Assembly (NCBI GenBank): GCA_913046215.1
Contig: CAJWRJ010000006.1
Location: 1 to 56,466 of the forward strand
DNA length: 56,466 nucleotides
Source of the DNA: an uncultured Legionellales bacterium
Lineage (GTDB): Bacteria; Pseudomonadota; Gammaproteobacteria; Eutrophobiales; Eutrophobiaceae
Direction: 5' to 3'
Shown here: piece after piece, positions 39,283-47,604 of the stretch
Numbering within the stretch: the stretch's first letter is position 1
How the letters are laid out: each line of letters starts with the position of its first letter
Made by a program: the position numbers and the translations under genes
Notes under the pieces: model-generated
Database searches by the model: none
What the model was told of the DNA's origin: nothing
Seen by the model: only the letters and a program-made list of their open reading frames with translations

Positions 39283-40023
39283 CTATTCTATCCAGATCAT
39301 TGTTGCTGTACGCCCTGTTTTTCCATCACGACGATATGAAAAAAATAAGTTATTCATTTCGTATGTACAAAGACCACATTCGTAAATTTCTGTGATATCT
39401 AAATTATTTAAAATAATTTTTACAATTTTACACAAACTACAATACCAGTCTTTACCATTTTTTTTGAATGCATTTTCTAATGAAATTGAGCGTTCAAGAA
39501 AACTACAATAAACCTCTTCACCGACTTGATAATATCTTTGGCTGATTGCAGGACCAATCCAAACAATAATTGATTTAGAAGGAGAAAATATTTTAACCGC
39601 ATCTTCAATTATTCCATTACAAATACCCTTCCATCCTGCATGTATTGCAGCTACTTTATTTTCTTCTGTATCGCAAAACAGAATTGGGACACAATCTGCA
39701 GTTGTCACTACACAAACTTTATTTTTTTGTGCTGTATAACTACCGTCAGCCGTTAAATCAATTGGGGCATTATCAACTGGGAGAATTTTTTTACTGTGTG
39801 TTTGATCAAGCCAAATAGGATCATTAGGTAAATTTAAAAAAGTTTTAAGTTTAAGACGGTTTTTTTCAACATCTTTTATATTATCTCCAACATTAAGTCC
39901 TAAATTTAGTTCATTATACGGGAAGTTACTGTGGCCACCCATTCTAATAGTTGTACCAGCCTTTATATGATTTGGAGCAGGCCAATTTGCTTTTATCCAA
40001 ATTTTATTTTGTTTGTTAGTCAT
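39283..40023 (-). CDS. pgeF: Peptidoglycan editing factor PgeF (YfiH, laccase-domain family)
   Basis: A 246-residue member of the YfiH/multi-copper polyphenol oxidoreductase family. Metal-binding motifs are ADCVPILFCD and AAIHAGWKGI plus CGLCTYE near the C-terminus. PgeF edits wrongly built UDP-MurNAc-L-Ser; related proteins act on purine nucleosides. It overlaps rluD by 8 nt, the conserved pair. clpB, next in Pseudomonas, is not here. Confidence 0.92.
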   Translation of the reverse strand: MTNKQNKIWIKANWPAPNHIKAGTTIRMGGHSNFPYNELNLGLNVGDNIKDVEKNRLKLKTFLNLPNDPIWLDQTHSKKILPVDNAPIDLTADGSYTAQKNKVCVVTTADCVPILFCDTEENKVAAIHAGWKGICNGIIEDAVKIFSPSKSIIVWIGPAISQRYYQVGEEVYCSFLERSISLENAFKKNGKDWYCSLCKIVKIILNNLDITEIYECGLCTYEMNNLFFSYRRDGKTGRTATMIWIE

Positions 40024-40960
40024 TTATATTAAGCATCGTAATTAAATTTTTTATATCATCAGGAAGCTCAGCATCATAACTTACAGCTTTTTTTGTTTTT
40101 GGATGTATTAATTCAAGATTATAAGCATGCAAAGCCTGACGATTAAAATTTTGAACAAAATCACGCAGAGTTGTATCTATATCTTTTTTTAATGAAAGAT
40201 TTTTACCATAAATTTGATCTCCAACAATAGGATATTTCATGTTACTCATTTGAACTCTAATTTGATGCGTTCTTCCAGTATCGAGTGTTATATCAAGATA
40301 AGTATAATGCTTATATTTTTTTATAATTCTATAGTGTGTTATTGCCAATTTACCATTTTCTATAACAGCCATTTTTGTGCGGTTTTTTGGGTGTCTTCCT
40401 ATTTTATTTTCAATTTTCCCACCCGTAAGAAGTTTTCCACAAACTATCGTTTTATAACTACGTTTAATAAGCCTCCTTTGCAGTTGATCAACTAGATAAG
40501 TATGAGATTCAATCGTTCTAGCTATAATCATTAAACCAGTTGTGTCTTTATCAAGACGATGAATAATGCCAGCTCTAGGTAGACGATCTTGATTCATATC
40601 AAAATTTAATAATGCATTAACGAGAGTATGATCTTGATTACCGGCACCAGGATGAACTACCAAGCCAGCCGGTTTATTTACTATTATTATTTCATTATCT
40701 TCATGAATAATATCCAAAGGGATAGATTCCGCCTTATCCTTACCGAAGGTTTTTTGTTCCGTATTAATTTCGACGACATCACCCGCATCAACTAAATCAC
40801 GTTGTCTATAATTTTTCGAATTAACCATCACCGAACCTTCTTTAATCCATGATTGAATCCTTGAGCGAGAGTGCTCGGGAAATAATTCAGAAAGTGCAAA
40901 ATCAAGACGTTTTTTTTTAAGATTCTCTGGTATTACAGTTTTTAGTTCAATTTTTTCCAT
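40016..40960 (-). CDS. rluD: 23S rRNA pseudouridine synthase RluD
   Basis: A 314-residue enzyme that makes pseudouridines 1911, 1915 and 1917 in helix 69 of 23S rRNA. An N-terminal S4 domain (RLDFALSELFPEHSRSRIQ) is followed by the catalytic domain with the signature GIIHRLDKDTTGLM (catalytic Asp) and GRTHQIRVQM. Divergent from bamD with 48 nt between, as in many gammaproteobacteria. Confidence 0.95.
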   Translation of the reverse strand: MEKIELKTVIPENLKKKRLDFALSELFPEHSRSRIQSWIKEGSVMVNSKNYRQRDLVDAGDVVEINTEQKTFGKDKAESIPLDIIHEDNEIIIVNKPAGLVVHPGAGNQDHTLVNALLNFDMNQDRLPRAGIIHRLDKDTTGLMIIARTIESHTYLVDQLQRRLIKRSYKTIVCGKLLTGGKIENKIGRHPKNRTKMAVIENGKLAITHYRIIKKYKHYTYLDITLDTGRTHQIRVQMSNMKYPIVGDQIYGKNLSLKKDIDTTLRDFVQNFNRQALHAYNLELIHPKTKKAVSYDAELPDDIKNLITMLNIND

Positions 40961-41008
40961 TTTTTAGGAGTTTTGCCCTCAAGATAGTATTAGGTTAACC
41001 TAGATACT

Positions 41009-41788
41009 ATGCGTAATTTAGTATTTTTTTTAGTTATTTTTTTACTTTCGAGTTGCTCGTATTTCGAAGAAAAAGAGGATGAGACCAAAGATTGGGATGC
41101 TGATCGTCTGTATTCGGAGGCAAAAGGAAATTTGGATGCAGGTTTTTATAGCGATGCAGTTGATTATTATCAACGATTGGAATCGAGATATCCTTTTGGA
41201 GAACATGCCCAACAAAGTCTTTTAGATTTAGCATATGGTTATTTTAAAAGCGAGGAACATGATGCATCAATTGCAGCTTGTAATCGTTTTATCAAACTGT
41301 ACCCACAAAATATACATGTAGATTATGCGTATTATTTAAAAGGATTAGCAAGCTTCAATAAAGGTAAAGCAAGCGTACAACGCTTCATTCCAAATGAGAT
41401 TGTAGATGAATCGCAAAGAGATACCGGAGCCTCACAAGAGGCCTTTCAATATTTTTCTGAATTAATAAAAAAGTTTCCTAATAGCGAATATGTAGATGAT
41501 GCAGAACAAAGAATGCGTCACCTTAGGAATAATCTTGCATCAAATGAAGTTTTCGTTGCGACCTATTATATGAGACGAGGAGCATTTTTAGCGGCAGCCA
41601 ATAGAGCGAGATATGTTATAGAGAATTATAATCGCACACCTGTTGTTCCCGAGGCTCTTGTGATAATGGCTAGAGCTTATCGTATTTTAGAAATGGAGGA
41701 TTTAGCTAGAGATGCAATTAGGGTCCTTAAATTAAATTATCCTAATCACCCAGGAATTTATGAGATTGAAGATTTAGAAATCAAATAA
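41009..41788 (+). CDS. bamD: Outer membrane assembly lipoprotein BamD
   Basis: A 259-residue lipoprotein with signal peptide and lipobox (LLSSC, Cys at about 16) and five TPR-like repeats beginning KDWDADRLYSEAKGNLDAG. BamD is the essential partner of BamA in outer membrane protein insertion. It is divergent from rluD, the usual arrangement, and ends one base from the end of the convergent nadE. Confidence 0.94.
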   Translation: MRNLVFFLVIFLLSSCSYFEEKEDETKDWDADRLYSEAKGNLDAGFYSDAVDYYQRLESRYPFGEHAQQSLLDLAYGYFKSEEHDASIAACNRFIKLYPQNIHVDYAYYLKGLASFNKGKASVQRFIPNEIVDESQRDTGASQEAFQYFSELIKKFPNSEYVDDAEQRMRHLRNNLASNEVFVATYYMRRGAFLAAANRARYVIENYNRTPVVPEALVIMARAYRILEMEDLARDAIRVLKLNYPNHPGIYEIEDLEIK

Positions 41789-41789
41789 T

Positions 41790-43415
41790 TCATTTTTCTT
41801 CAGTATAACCGGAACTTATCGGGTAACGCCTATCCTTACCAAAGGCCCTATTAGTTATTCTTATACCGGGTGCGGACTGTCTTCGTTTGTATTCATTTTT
41901 ATCTACTAGTTTAGTAACTTTATAAACAGTTTCGGGGTTATAACCGTCCGAAATAATTTTCTCTGGGTGTTGGTCAAGTTCAATATATTTTTCTAGGATT
42001 GGATCCAATATTTCATAGTCTGGCAGAAAATCCTGATCTAGTTGATTATCACGTAATTCAGCAGTTGGCGGCCTATTTATTATACTCTCGGGGATGACAT
42101 TTCCTTGTGTATTGCGCCATTTTGATAATTTATAAACTAAGGTTTTCCAGACGTCTTTTAATGGGGAGAATCCACCTGCCATATCACCATAAAGTGTTGC
42201 ATAACCAACAGACATTTCACTTTTATTGCCAGTTGTTAACACGAGCTTGTTGTATTTGTTTGAAATCGCCATTAGGAGCAATCCTCTGCAACGTGCTTGA
42301 ATATTTTCCTCTGTTGCATCGATTGGCAGATTACCAAAGATTGGTTTTAAGATATCTAGAAATGATGTAAATGGTGGTTCAATCGAGATGATCTCATAAG
42401 AAACATTTAATTTCTTAGCTAACATCGAGGCATCATCAATACTCATCTTAGAGGTATATCGAGATGGCATAATTAGAGCTTTTACATTTTCTGGTCCTAA
42501 TGCATCAGCAGCGATACAAAGTGTTAGTGCTGAATCAATGCCACCAGATAATCCAATTACAACACCTTGAAATTTATTTTTCATAACGTAATCTTTAACA
42601 CCAAGAATTAGTGCATTATAAATATTTTGCTCTACAAAAAATTCTGAACGATTTATATTTATTTTATTTTTTTTATTATTAATATCTAATTCCGCTAAGA
42701 ATAGCTCTTCTTTGAATGATGATGCTTGAAAAATAATTTTTCCATTGTTGTCATAAATTTGTGAGCTACCATCAAAAATAAGTTCATCTTGACCGCCAAC
42801 TAAATTGACATAGACGATATGTATATTGGATTGAGATGCTCTTTTAGAGATTATTTGTTCTCTATCGGTTGTTTTATTTTTCTCATATGGAGAGGCATTG
42901 ATGTTAAATAATATTTTAGCGTTTGCAGAAGCAGCATCCTCTGTAGGTTTTGAAACCCAAATATCCTCGCAAATGCTAAGTGCAGCTATGGAGTCCTTGA
43001 TTTCAAATAAACATGGTTTGTCTCCGGGAGTAAAATATCTTTTTTCATCAAAAACACCATAATTGGGTAAATAACGTTTTGAGTATGTATGTTTGATTTT
43101 TTTATCATGTATGAGGCTACAAGCATTATATAGCTTCTCTTCTTTTTTTAAGGGGTAGCCTAAAATAACGTGGATATCTTTGGCGGCCATTGTTATTTTT
43201 TTTAGTGCAGATTCAATAGATTTATTGAAAGCAGGTCGTAATAGTAGATCTTCGGGCGGATATGAGCAGATCGAAAGTTCAGGAAAAATAATAATATCTG
43301 CTTTATCGTTACTTGCTTTTTCAATTGCGGCAATTATTTTTTTTGTATTTCCGGGTATGTTTCCAACAGCGAGATTTAGCTGTCCGAGTACCATGCGAAT
43401 ACTGCTATTCTTCAT
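41790..43415 (-). CDS. nadE: Glutamine-dependent NAD+ synthetase
   Basis: A 541-residue two-domain enzyme. The N-terminal nitrilase-type glutaminase domain (about 1-255) has the Glu-Lys-Cys triad within FPELSICSYPPEDLL, KRYLPNYGVFDEKRYF and ALSICEDIW. The C-terminal synthetase domain has the ATP-binding loop GLSGGIDSALTLCI. It converts deamido-NAD+ to NAD+ with ammonia from glutamine. It ends one base from the bamD stop. Confidence 0.95.
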   Translation of the reverse strand: MKNSSIRMVLGQLNLAVGNIPGNTKKIIAAIEKASNDKADIIIFPELSICSYPPEDLLLRPAFNKSIESALKKITMAAKDIHVILGYPLKKEEKLYNACSLIHDKKIKHTYSKRYLPNYGVFDEKRYFTPGDKPCLFEIKDSIAALSICEDIWVSKPTEDAASANAKILFNINASPYEKNKTTDREQIISKRASQSNIHIVYVNLVGGQDELIFDGSSQIYDNNGKIIFQASSFKEELFLAELDINNKKNKININRSEFFVEQNIYNALILGVKDYVMKNKFQGVVIGLSGGIDSALTLCIAADALGPENVKALIMPSRYTSKMSIDDASMLAKKLNVSYEIISIEPPFTSFLDILKPIFGNLPIDATEENIQARCRGLLLMAISNKYNKLVLTTGNKSEMSVGYATLYGDMAGGFSPLKDVWKTLVYKLSKWRNTQGNVIPESIINRPPTAELRDNQLDQDFLPDYEILDPILEKYIELDQHPEKIISDGYNPETVYKVTKLVDKNEYKRRQSAPGIRITNRAFGKDRRYPISSGYTEEK

Positions 43416-43590
43416 GTTATTTTCCTATCCATGAATTAAAAATAATACAGAAAAACCGTTTCAAGCAATTTGTTTTTCTAGTGACATTGAATCATGATGT
43501 GAATTTATACGAGTATTAATGTTAACTCAAAAAGATAAAAAAATCATATGGTTATACCAATAAAAACTTACTAAAACAGGAAAAATCAGC

Positions 43591-43644
43591 ATGAAAACAA
43601 CACCACTAGATATGGTTTTTTGAGTAAAATAGACTAGTTTTCAT
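43591..43644. repeat. Inverted repeat upstream of the pilA1 promoter
   Basis: ATGAAAAC (43591-43598) and GTTTTCAT (43637-43644) are exact reverse complements, 38 nt apart, ending 11 bases before the -35 hexamer. A possible regulator site, though such short arms arise by chance in AT-rich DNA. Confidence 0.35.
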
Positions 43645-43655
43645 CAGATAATGTA

Positions 43656-43683
43656 TTGATTTTCTGTAGTTGAAAACTATAAT
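43656..43683 (+). promoter_or_regulatory. Probable sigma70 promoter of pilA1
   Basis: TTGATT (43656-43661), a 16-nt spacer and a perfect TATAAT (43678-43683). It would start RNA near 43690 and give a leader of about 80 nt ending in the AAGGAGAGG ribosome binding site. Confidence 0.6.
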
Positions 43684-43769
43684 CGGATACAAATGGAGAA
43701 GAATTAAACGTTTGATATCAAATTAAATTAAATTAATAAGAGACAAAATCTTCGAAGGAGAGGTAGGGC

Positions 43770-43861
43770 ATGAAAAAGCAACAAGGTTTCACACTAATAG
43801 AATTGATGATCGTGGTTGCGATTATAGGTATTTTAGCTGCCATCGCGATTCCATCATACAA
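43770..43861 (+). repeat. 92-nt direct repeat, copy in pilA1
   Basis: From the ATG through the codon for Tyr30 and two more bases, this stretch is identical base for base to 44450-44541. It encodes the leader and the hydrophobic N-terminal helix. The 680-nt spacing equals one pilin gene plus its leader. Confidence 0.98.
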
Positions 43862-44261
43862 CGATTACACAGCAAGAGCACAAGTCACGGAGGGAGTTAA
43901 TTTAACTGGTGGTTTGAAAACATGTATCGCTGAAGCAATTTCTGATAAAGGTAAAGCACCGAATGCTATTGAAGATTGTGGTAGTGCATATAGCGGCGGG
44001 GATGCTAAAAACTCAAAAGAAAATGTCGGTAAATTTGTCAATAAAATAGAGTGTGACAAATGCGGCGAAGAAGGTACGCCAATTAAAATCATTGCTCACT
44101 TTAAGTCTGATGGTGTGGCGTCAGACATTAAATCGAAAAAGTTTGCTATCGGAACAACCGATGGCGTTAACTGGGCTTGTGGCAAACTTACAACACCAGT
44201 AGATGTTTCCGGGGACACAGATTTGGAAAATAGACATCTTCCAGGGTCTTGTAAACCATAA
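43770..44261 (+). CDS. pilA: Type IVa major pilin-like protein, copy 1
   Basis: A 163-residue type IVa prepilin. The leader MKKQQG is cut before Phe by PilD, followed by [24 protein letters not shown] with Glu5 of the mature protein. The globular part holds six cysteines (52, 70, 95, 98, 137, 161), including a CxxC (CDKC), where classical pilins have one C-terminal pair. The first 92 nt are identical to those of the next gene; the rest of the protein differs a lot but keeps the cysteines. It has a strong ribosome binding site, its own promoter and a terminator. Confidence 0.93.
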   Translation: MKKQQGFTLIELMIVVAIIGILAAIAIPSYNDYTARAQVTEGVNLTGGLKTCIAEAISDKGKAPNAIEDCGSAYSGGDAKNSKENVGKFVNKIECDKCGEEGTPIKIIAHFKSDGVASDIKSKKFAIGTTDGVNWACGKLTTPVDVSGDTDLENRHLPGSCKP

Positions 44262-44280
44262 AATACTGGCTACACAGAGA

Positions 44281-44310
44281 AAAAAAGACCGCAATAGCGG
44301 TCTTTTTTTT
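44281..44310 (+). terminator. Intrinsic terminator of pilA1
   Basis: AAAAAAGACCGC, loop AATA, GCGGTCTTTTTTTT: a 6-bp GC-rich stem (GACCGC/GCGGTC) that can extend through A-T pairs, followed by eight Ts. It lies 20 nt after the pilA1 stop. It would separate pilA1 from pilA2. Confidence 0.92.
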
Positions 44311-44449
44311 GTCATAAGTTATTATATTTTATAAAAATTTCATATATTTCAAGTTTTTATTGCCAATTTCTATAATTTAATTAAAATATGACCAAATATA
44401 TCATTGATATATATACTATTTTAATTTAATTAATAATTGCTGATTAGAT

Positions 44450-44541
44450 ATGAAAAAGCAACAAGGTTTCACACTAATAGAATTGATGATCGTGGTTGCG
44501 ATTATAGGTATTTTAGCTGCCATCGCGATTCCATCATACAA
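44450..44541 (+). repeat. 92-nt direct repeat, copy in pilA2
   Basis: Identical to 43770-43861, including all synonymous positions. Beyond it the genes diverge quickly; only GATTAC follows in both after one mismatch. Confidence 0.98.
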
Positions 44542-44956
44542 GGATTACGTCGCACGCTCTCAGGTAACTGAAGCAGTGAAGTTGACGGGTGGTTTAAAGG
44601 CCTGCATCTCACAGGGCATTAATGAAAAAGGATTAGCGCCGAGTATGTCCAATTGCGGGCACGTGGGACCAATTGATAAAAGATCTCGCTCTGAACTTGG
44701 CAAGTATGTGGATATGCTTGAGTGTGGTATATGTGGCAGCCCTATATCCATCGATAAAAATAATCCCGTCGTTATTATTGCGAAATTTAAAAACTCAGGA
44801 GTTTCAAGTCAAGTTAATGGGGAAACTCTCGCTATAGGAACTATGGATGGTTATAACTGGGTATGCGGATTTAGTCCAAATGCAGAGTTTGGAGCAAAGA
44901 TAAGTGCCAATACAAGTCTCTCAGTTAGATTGTTACCGGGAGCTTGTAAAAATTAG
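44450..44956 (+). CDS. pilA: Type IVa major pilin-like protein, copy 2
   Basis: A 168-residue type IVa prepilin with the same leader and N-terminal helix as copy 1. Six cysteines (52, 69, 92, 95, 139, 166) are in register with copy 1, including a CxxC (CGIC). After about residue 42 the proteins share only scattered blocks (GGLKxCI, the CxxC, AIGTxDGxNWxCG, LPGxCK). No Shine-Dalgarno sequence is visible before the ATG (TTGCTGATTAGAT), in contrast to copy 1, and its promoter is not clear, so it may be weakly expressed or under other conditions. Confidence 0.9.
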   Translation: MKKQQGFTLIELMIVVAIIGILAAIAIPSYKDYVARSQVTEAVKLTGGLKACISQGINEKGLAPSMSNCGHVGPIDKRSRSELGKYVDMLECGICGSPISIDKNNPVVIIAKFKNSGVSSQVNGETLAIGTMDGYNWVCGFSPNAEFGAKISANTSLSVRLLPGACKN

Positions 44957-44994
44957 TTTCTAAAAAATGCTATTTTTAATCTAGGTTTGCTATC

Positions 44995-45765
44995 TCAACT
45001 GACTATCTTCAACATAGCTTTTAGCAGTTTAGGATTTGCAGAGATGATATTTCCACTTTCTAAGTAATCAAGCCCACCCGATAGTTCTGCACTTATGCCT
45101 CCTGCTTCCTGAATAAGCAAGACACCTGCCGCAATATCCCATGGTTTTAAATTGAATTCCCAGAATCCATCAAGACGCCCAGAAGCAACGTAGGCAAGAT
45201 CTAGAGATGCAACGCCGGCACGTCTTATCCCAGCAACTTTTGGGAATAATGCCTTATAACTCTCAATAAATTTTAACATGGCTTTTTCATCGCTATAGGG
45301 AAAGCCTGTACCGAGTAACGCTCCGTCTAGTTCCTTTTTTGAACTCACTCTGATTTTTCTATTATTAAGCTGTGCACCTTTACCTTTTGTTGCAGTAAAT
45401 AATTCTTGTTTCAATGGGTCGTAAACTACTGCCTGATTTAGAATGCCTTTCTGCTTTAATGCTATTGAGACTGCGAAATGAGGAAAGCTATGTAAAAAAT
45501 TAGTCGTGCCATCTAGAGGATCGATTATCCATAAGTAATCACTTTCCCCTCTTTGGCCTGATTCTTCAGCAAGAAACGCGTGATCTGGGTATGATTTTTG
45601 TATGGTGCTAATGATTATCTCCTCAGCATTTTTATCCACTTCAGTAACAAAATCATTTTTGCCTTTATCTTCAATTGGTATATCACAGGCACGATCCATT
45701 TCACGTACAATAGAGTCGCCAGCAGCTCTTGCTGCTCGAATGGCTATGTTGAGCATCGGGTGCAT
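44995..45765 (-). CDS. suhB: Inositol monophosphatase family protein SuhB
   Basis: A 256-residue metal-dependent phosphatase. Metal-site motifs are DPLDGTTNFLHSFPHF and the late WDIAAGVLLIQEAGG; FLAEESG supplies another ligand. SuhB hydrolyses inositol monophosphate in vitro and is also part of rRNA antitermination complexes. It is divergent from trmJ, the usual gammaproteobacterial pair, and convergent with pilA2. Confidence 0.94.
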   Translation of the reverse strand: MHPMLNIAIRAARAAGDSIVREMDRACDIPIEDKGKNDFVTEVDKNAEEIIISTIQKSYPDHAFLAEESGQRGESDYLWIIDPLDGTTNFLHSFPHFAVSIALKQKGILNQAVVYDPLKQELFTATKGKGAQLNNRKIRVSSKKELDGALLGTGFPYSDEKAMLKFIESYKALFPKVAGIRRAGVASLDLAYVASGRLDGFWEFNLKPWDIAAGVLLIQEAGGISAELSGGLDYLESGNIISANPKLLKAMLKIVS

Positions 45766-45830
45766 ATATTACTCCAGTTAGTAAACATGTATTCTACGTT
45801 GTTGGCATTAATGAGTGAAGCGGCAACATA

Positions 45831-46553
45831 ATGAAAAATTTTTTTGAAAAAGTTTGTATAGTTTTGGTTGGCACTACACATCCAGGCAATATTGGTGCAG
45901 CAGCACGTGCCATGAAAACAATGGGACAGCAGAATTTACGTTTAGTTAGCCCATCTAATTTTCCATCAGCAGATGCAAGTGCGCGAGCTGCTGGCGCTGA
46001 TGACCTACTTGCTAAAAGTAAAGAATTCACATCCCTAAAAGAGGCTATAAAAGATTGCGATTTGGTTGTCGGTACGAGTGCTCGTGTAAGAGGAATTCCA
46101 TGGCCCATGTTATCTCCACGCGACTTTGCAAAAAAAATTTCTAAGAATAACTTTTCTTCTATTGCAATAGTTTTTGGTAAAGAAAGCTCTGGGTTATCAA
46201 ATGAAGAATTACAGTTATGTAATATGGTTCTAAAAATACCTACTAATGATGAATATAATTCATTAAATTTAGCAGCTGCAGTACAAATAGTTTGCTATGA
46301 AATTTTTACACAAATAAATAGCAATAATGAAGAAAAGAGTACAGAAGATTCGTTATTGGTAAGTCAGGAAAAAATGGAGCAATTCTACTTGCATTTAGAA
46401 GAATGCCTAATTCAAATTGGCTATCATGATGAAAATAATCCTAAAAAATTGATGCATAGATTACGTCGATTGTTTAATCGAACTCAACTATATGATAGTG
46501 AATGGAGGATATTGCGTGGAATTATTTCCAAAATTCAAGAAAAAAATAAATAG
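45831..46553 (+). CDS. trmJ: tRNA (cytidine32/uridine32-2'-O)-methyltransferase TrmJ
   Basis: A 240-residue SPOUT-class RNA methyltransferase that modifies position 32 of tRNAs. Motifs: VLVGTTHPGNIGAAARAMKT, VFGKESSGLSNEEL and NSLNLAAAVQIVCYE, the last two forming the knot that binds SAM. A C-terminal dimerisation extension is present. It is divergent from suhB. Confidence 0.93.
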   Translation: MKNFFEKVCIVLVGTTHPGNIGAAARAMKTMGQQNLRLVSPSNFPSADASARAAGADDLLAKSKEFTSLKEAIKDCDLVVGTSARVRGIPWPMLSPRDFAKKISKNNFSSIAIVFGKESSGLSNEELQLCNMVLKIPTNDEYNSLNLAAAVQIVCYEIFTQINSNNEEKSTEDSLLVSQEKMEQFYLHLEECLIQIGYHDENNPKKLMHRLRRLFNRTQLYDSEWRILRGIISKIQEKNK

Positions 46554-46592
46554 CTGTTTCTTTAATTAACCGAAGACATTTATAATCACATT

Positions 46593-47543
46593 ATGAGTAA
46601 AAATAAAAAATTATTATCTATTGTTGCACCAGCCTATAATGAAGCTGAAAACATTGACGAGTTTTATTCTAGAATCCTAGAATCTACAAAAGATCTCAAT
46701 CTTGATATTGAAATTATCTATGTTAATGATGGAAGTCTAGATAAAACTATCGATGTTATTTATAAACAAAAAGAAAATAATGACCACATCACAGCAATTG
46801 ATTTGAGTAGAAATTTTGGTAAAGAAATAGCGCTTACAGCAGGACTAGATTATTCATCTGGTGATGCGGTAGTTGTCATTGATACTGATCTGCAAGACCC
46901 ACCCGAATTAATTCCTAAATTGGTAGAGAACTGGAATGATGGTTATGATGTAGTTAATGCAAAACGTATTAAAAGAGAGGGTGAATCATCATTAAAAAAA
47001 ATAACATCATATATTTATTATCGCGTACTCTTTCGTCTTAGTGATATAAGTATTCCTAAGGACATCGGTGATTTTCGTTTATTAGACAGAAAAGCTCTAG
47101 ATGCATTATTGAAATTGAGAGAAAAACATCGCTATATGAAAGGGTTATTTGTTTGGGTTGGCTTTAAACAAAAAGAAATAGAGTATGAAAGAGAAGCGAG
47201 ATTCAAAGGTAAAACTAAATTGAATTTACTTAGTTTGTTTAATTTAGCATTTGATGGTCTAACTTCTTTTTCAATCATGCCATTACGACTAGCATCAATT
47301 ATCGGATTCTTATCCGCAGTCACAGGGTTCTTATACGGAGCTACAATTGTTATTAAAACTATCTTTTTTCATGAGCCAGTAGCCGGTTTTACATCACTTG
47401 TTGTTTTGATCACTTTCTTTGGCGGCATACAATTACTTTCTATCGGTATTATAGGTGAATATATCGGTAGAATTTTTAACGAAACAAAAAATAGACCACT
47501 ATATATAGTAAAAAATATAAAGCATTCTATTTTTTTTAAATAA
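46593..47543 (+). CDS. Polyprenyl-phosphate glycosyltransferase (GT2, GtrB/DPM1-like)
   Basis: A 316-residue family-2 glycosyltransferase. The N-terminal GT-A domain starts SIVAPAYNEAENIDEFY and has the metal-binding DTDLQDPPELIP motif. Two C-terminal membrane helices (about 233-257 and 268-292) end in IGEYIGRIFNE, typical of enzymes that load a sugar onto undecaprenyl phosphate (GtrB, ArnC, dolichol-phosphate mannose synthase). The sugar cannot be told from sequence. It is followed by a GT22-like membrane transferase, a likely user of its product. Confidence 0.88.
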   Translation: MSKNKKLLSIVAPAYNEAENIDEFYSRILESTKDLNLDIEIIYVNDGSLDKTIDVIYKQKENNDHITAIDLSRNFGKEIALTAGLDYSSGDAVVVIDTDLQDPPELIPKLVENWNDGYDVVNAKRIKREGESSLKKITSYIYYRVLFRLSDISIPKDIGDFRLLDRKALDALLKLREKHRYMKGLFVWVGFKQKEIEYEREARFKGKTKLNLLSLFNLAFDGLTSFSIMPLRLASIIGFLSAVTGFLYGATIVIKTIFFHEPVAGFTSLVVLITFFGGIQLLSIGIIGEYIGRIFNETKNRPLYIVKNIKHSIFFK

Positions 47544-47604
47544 GCCATAAGTAATAAATTAATAAAAGTATAAATTTTATATTCTATAATCTGGATAATT
47601 TAGA

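Larger units (their letters stand above)
43416..43769 (+). other. Intergenic region nadE/pilA1
   Basis: 354 bp between divergent nadE and the first pilin gene. It holds an 8-bp inverted repeat (43591-43644), a good sigma70 promoter (43656-43683), a threefold AAATT run at about 43724-43738 and a strong AAGGAGAGG ribosome binding site for pilA1. A 10-codon ATG frame at 43591 has no support. No sigma54-type -24/-12 box (GG...GC) was seen, although many pilA genes use sigma54. Confidence 0.6.

Noticed and set aside
43591-43623. Ten-codon ATG frame upstream of pilA1
   Set aside because: No ribosome binding site, upstream of the predicted promoter, and no sign of conservation that can be seen here.
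43724-43738. AAATT tandem run before pilA1 as a phase-variation tract
   Set aside because: Three units only in very AT-rich DNA, outside the -35/-10 spacer; too short to claim slippage control.
44957-44994. AAAAAATGCTATTTTT after pilA2 as a terminator
   Set aside because: The stem is only A-T pairs and is too weak to support a terminator call.
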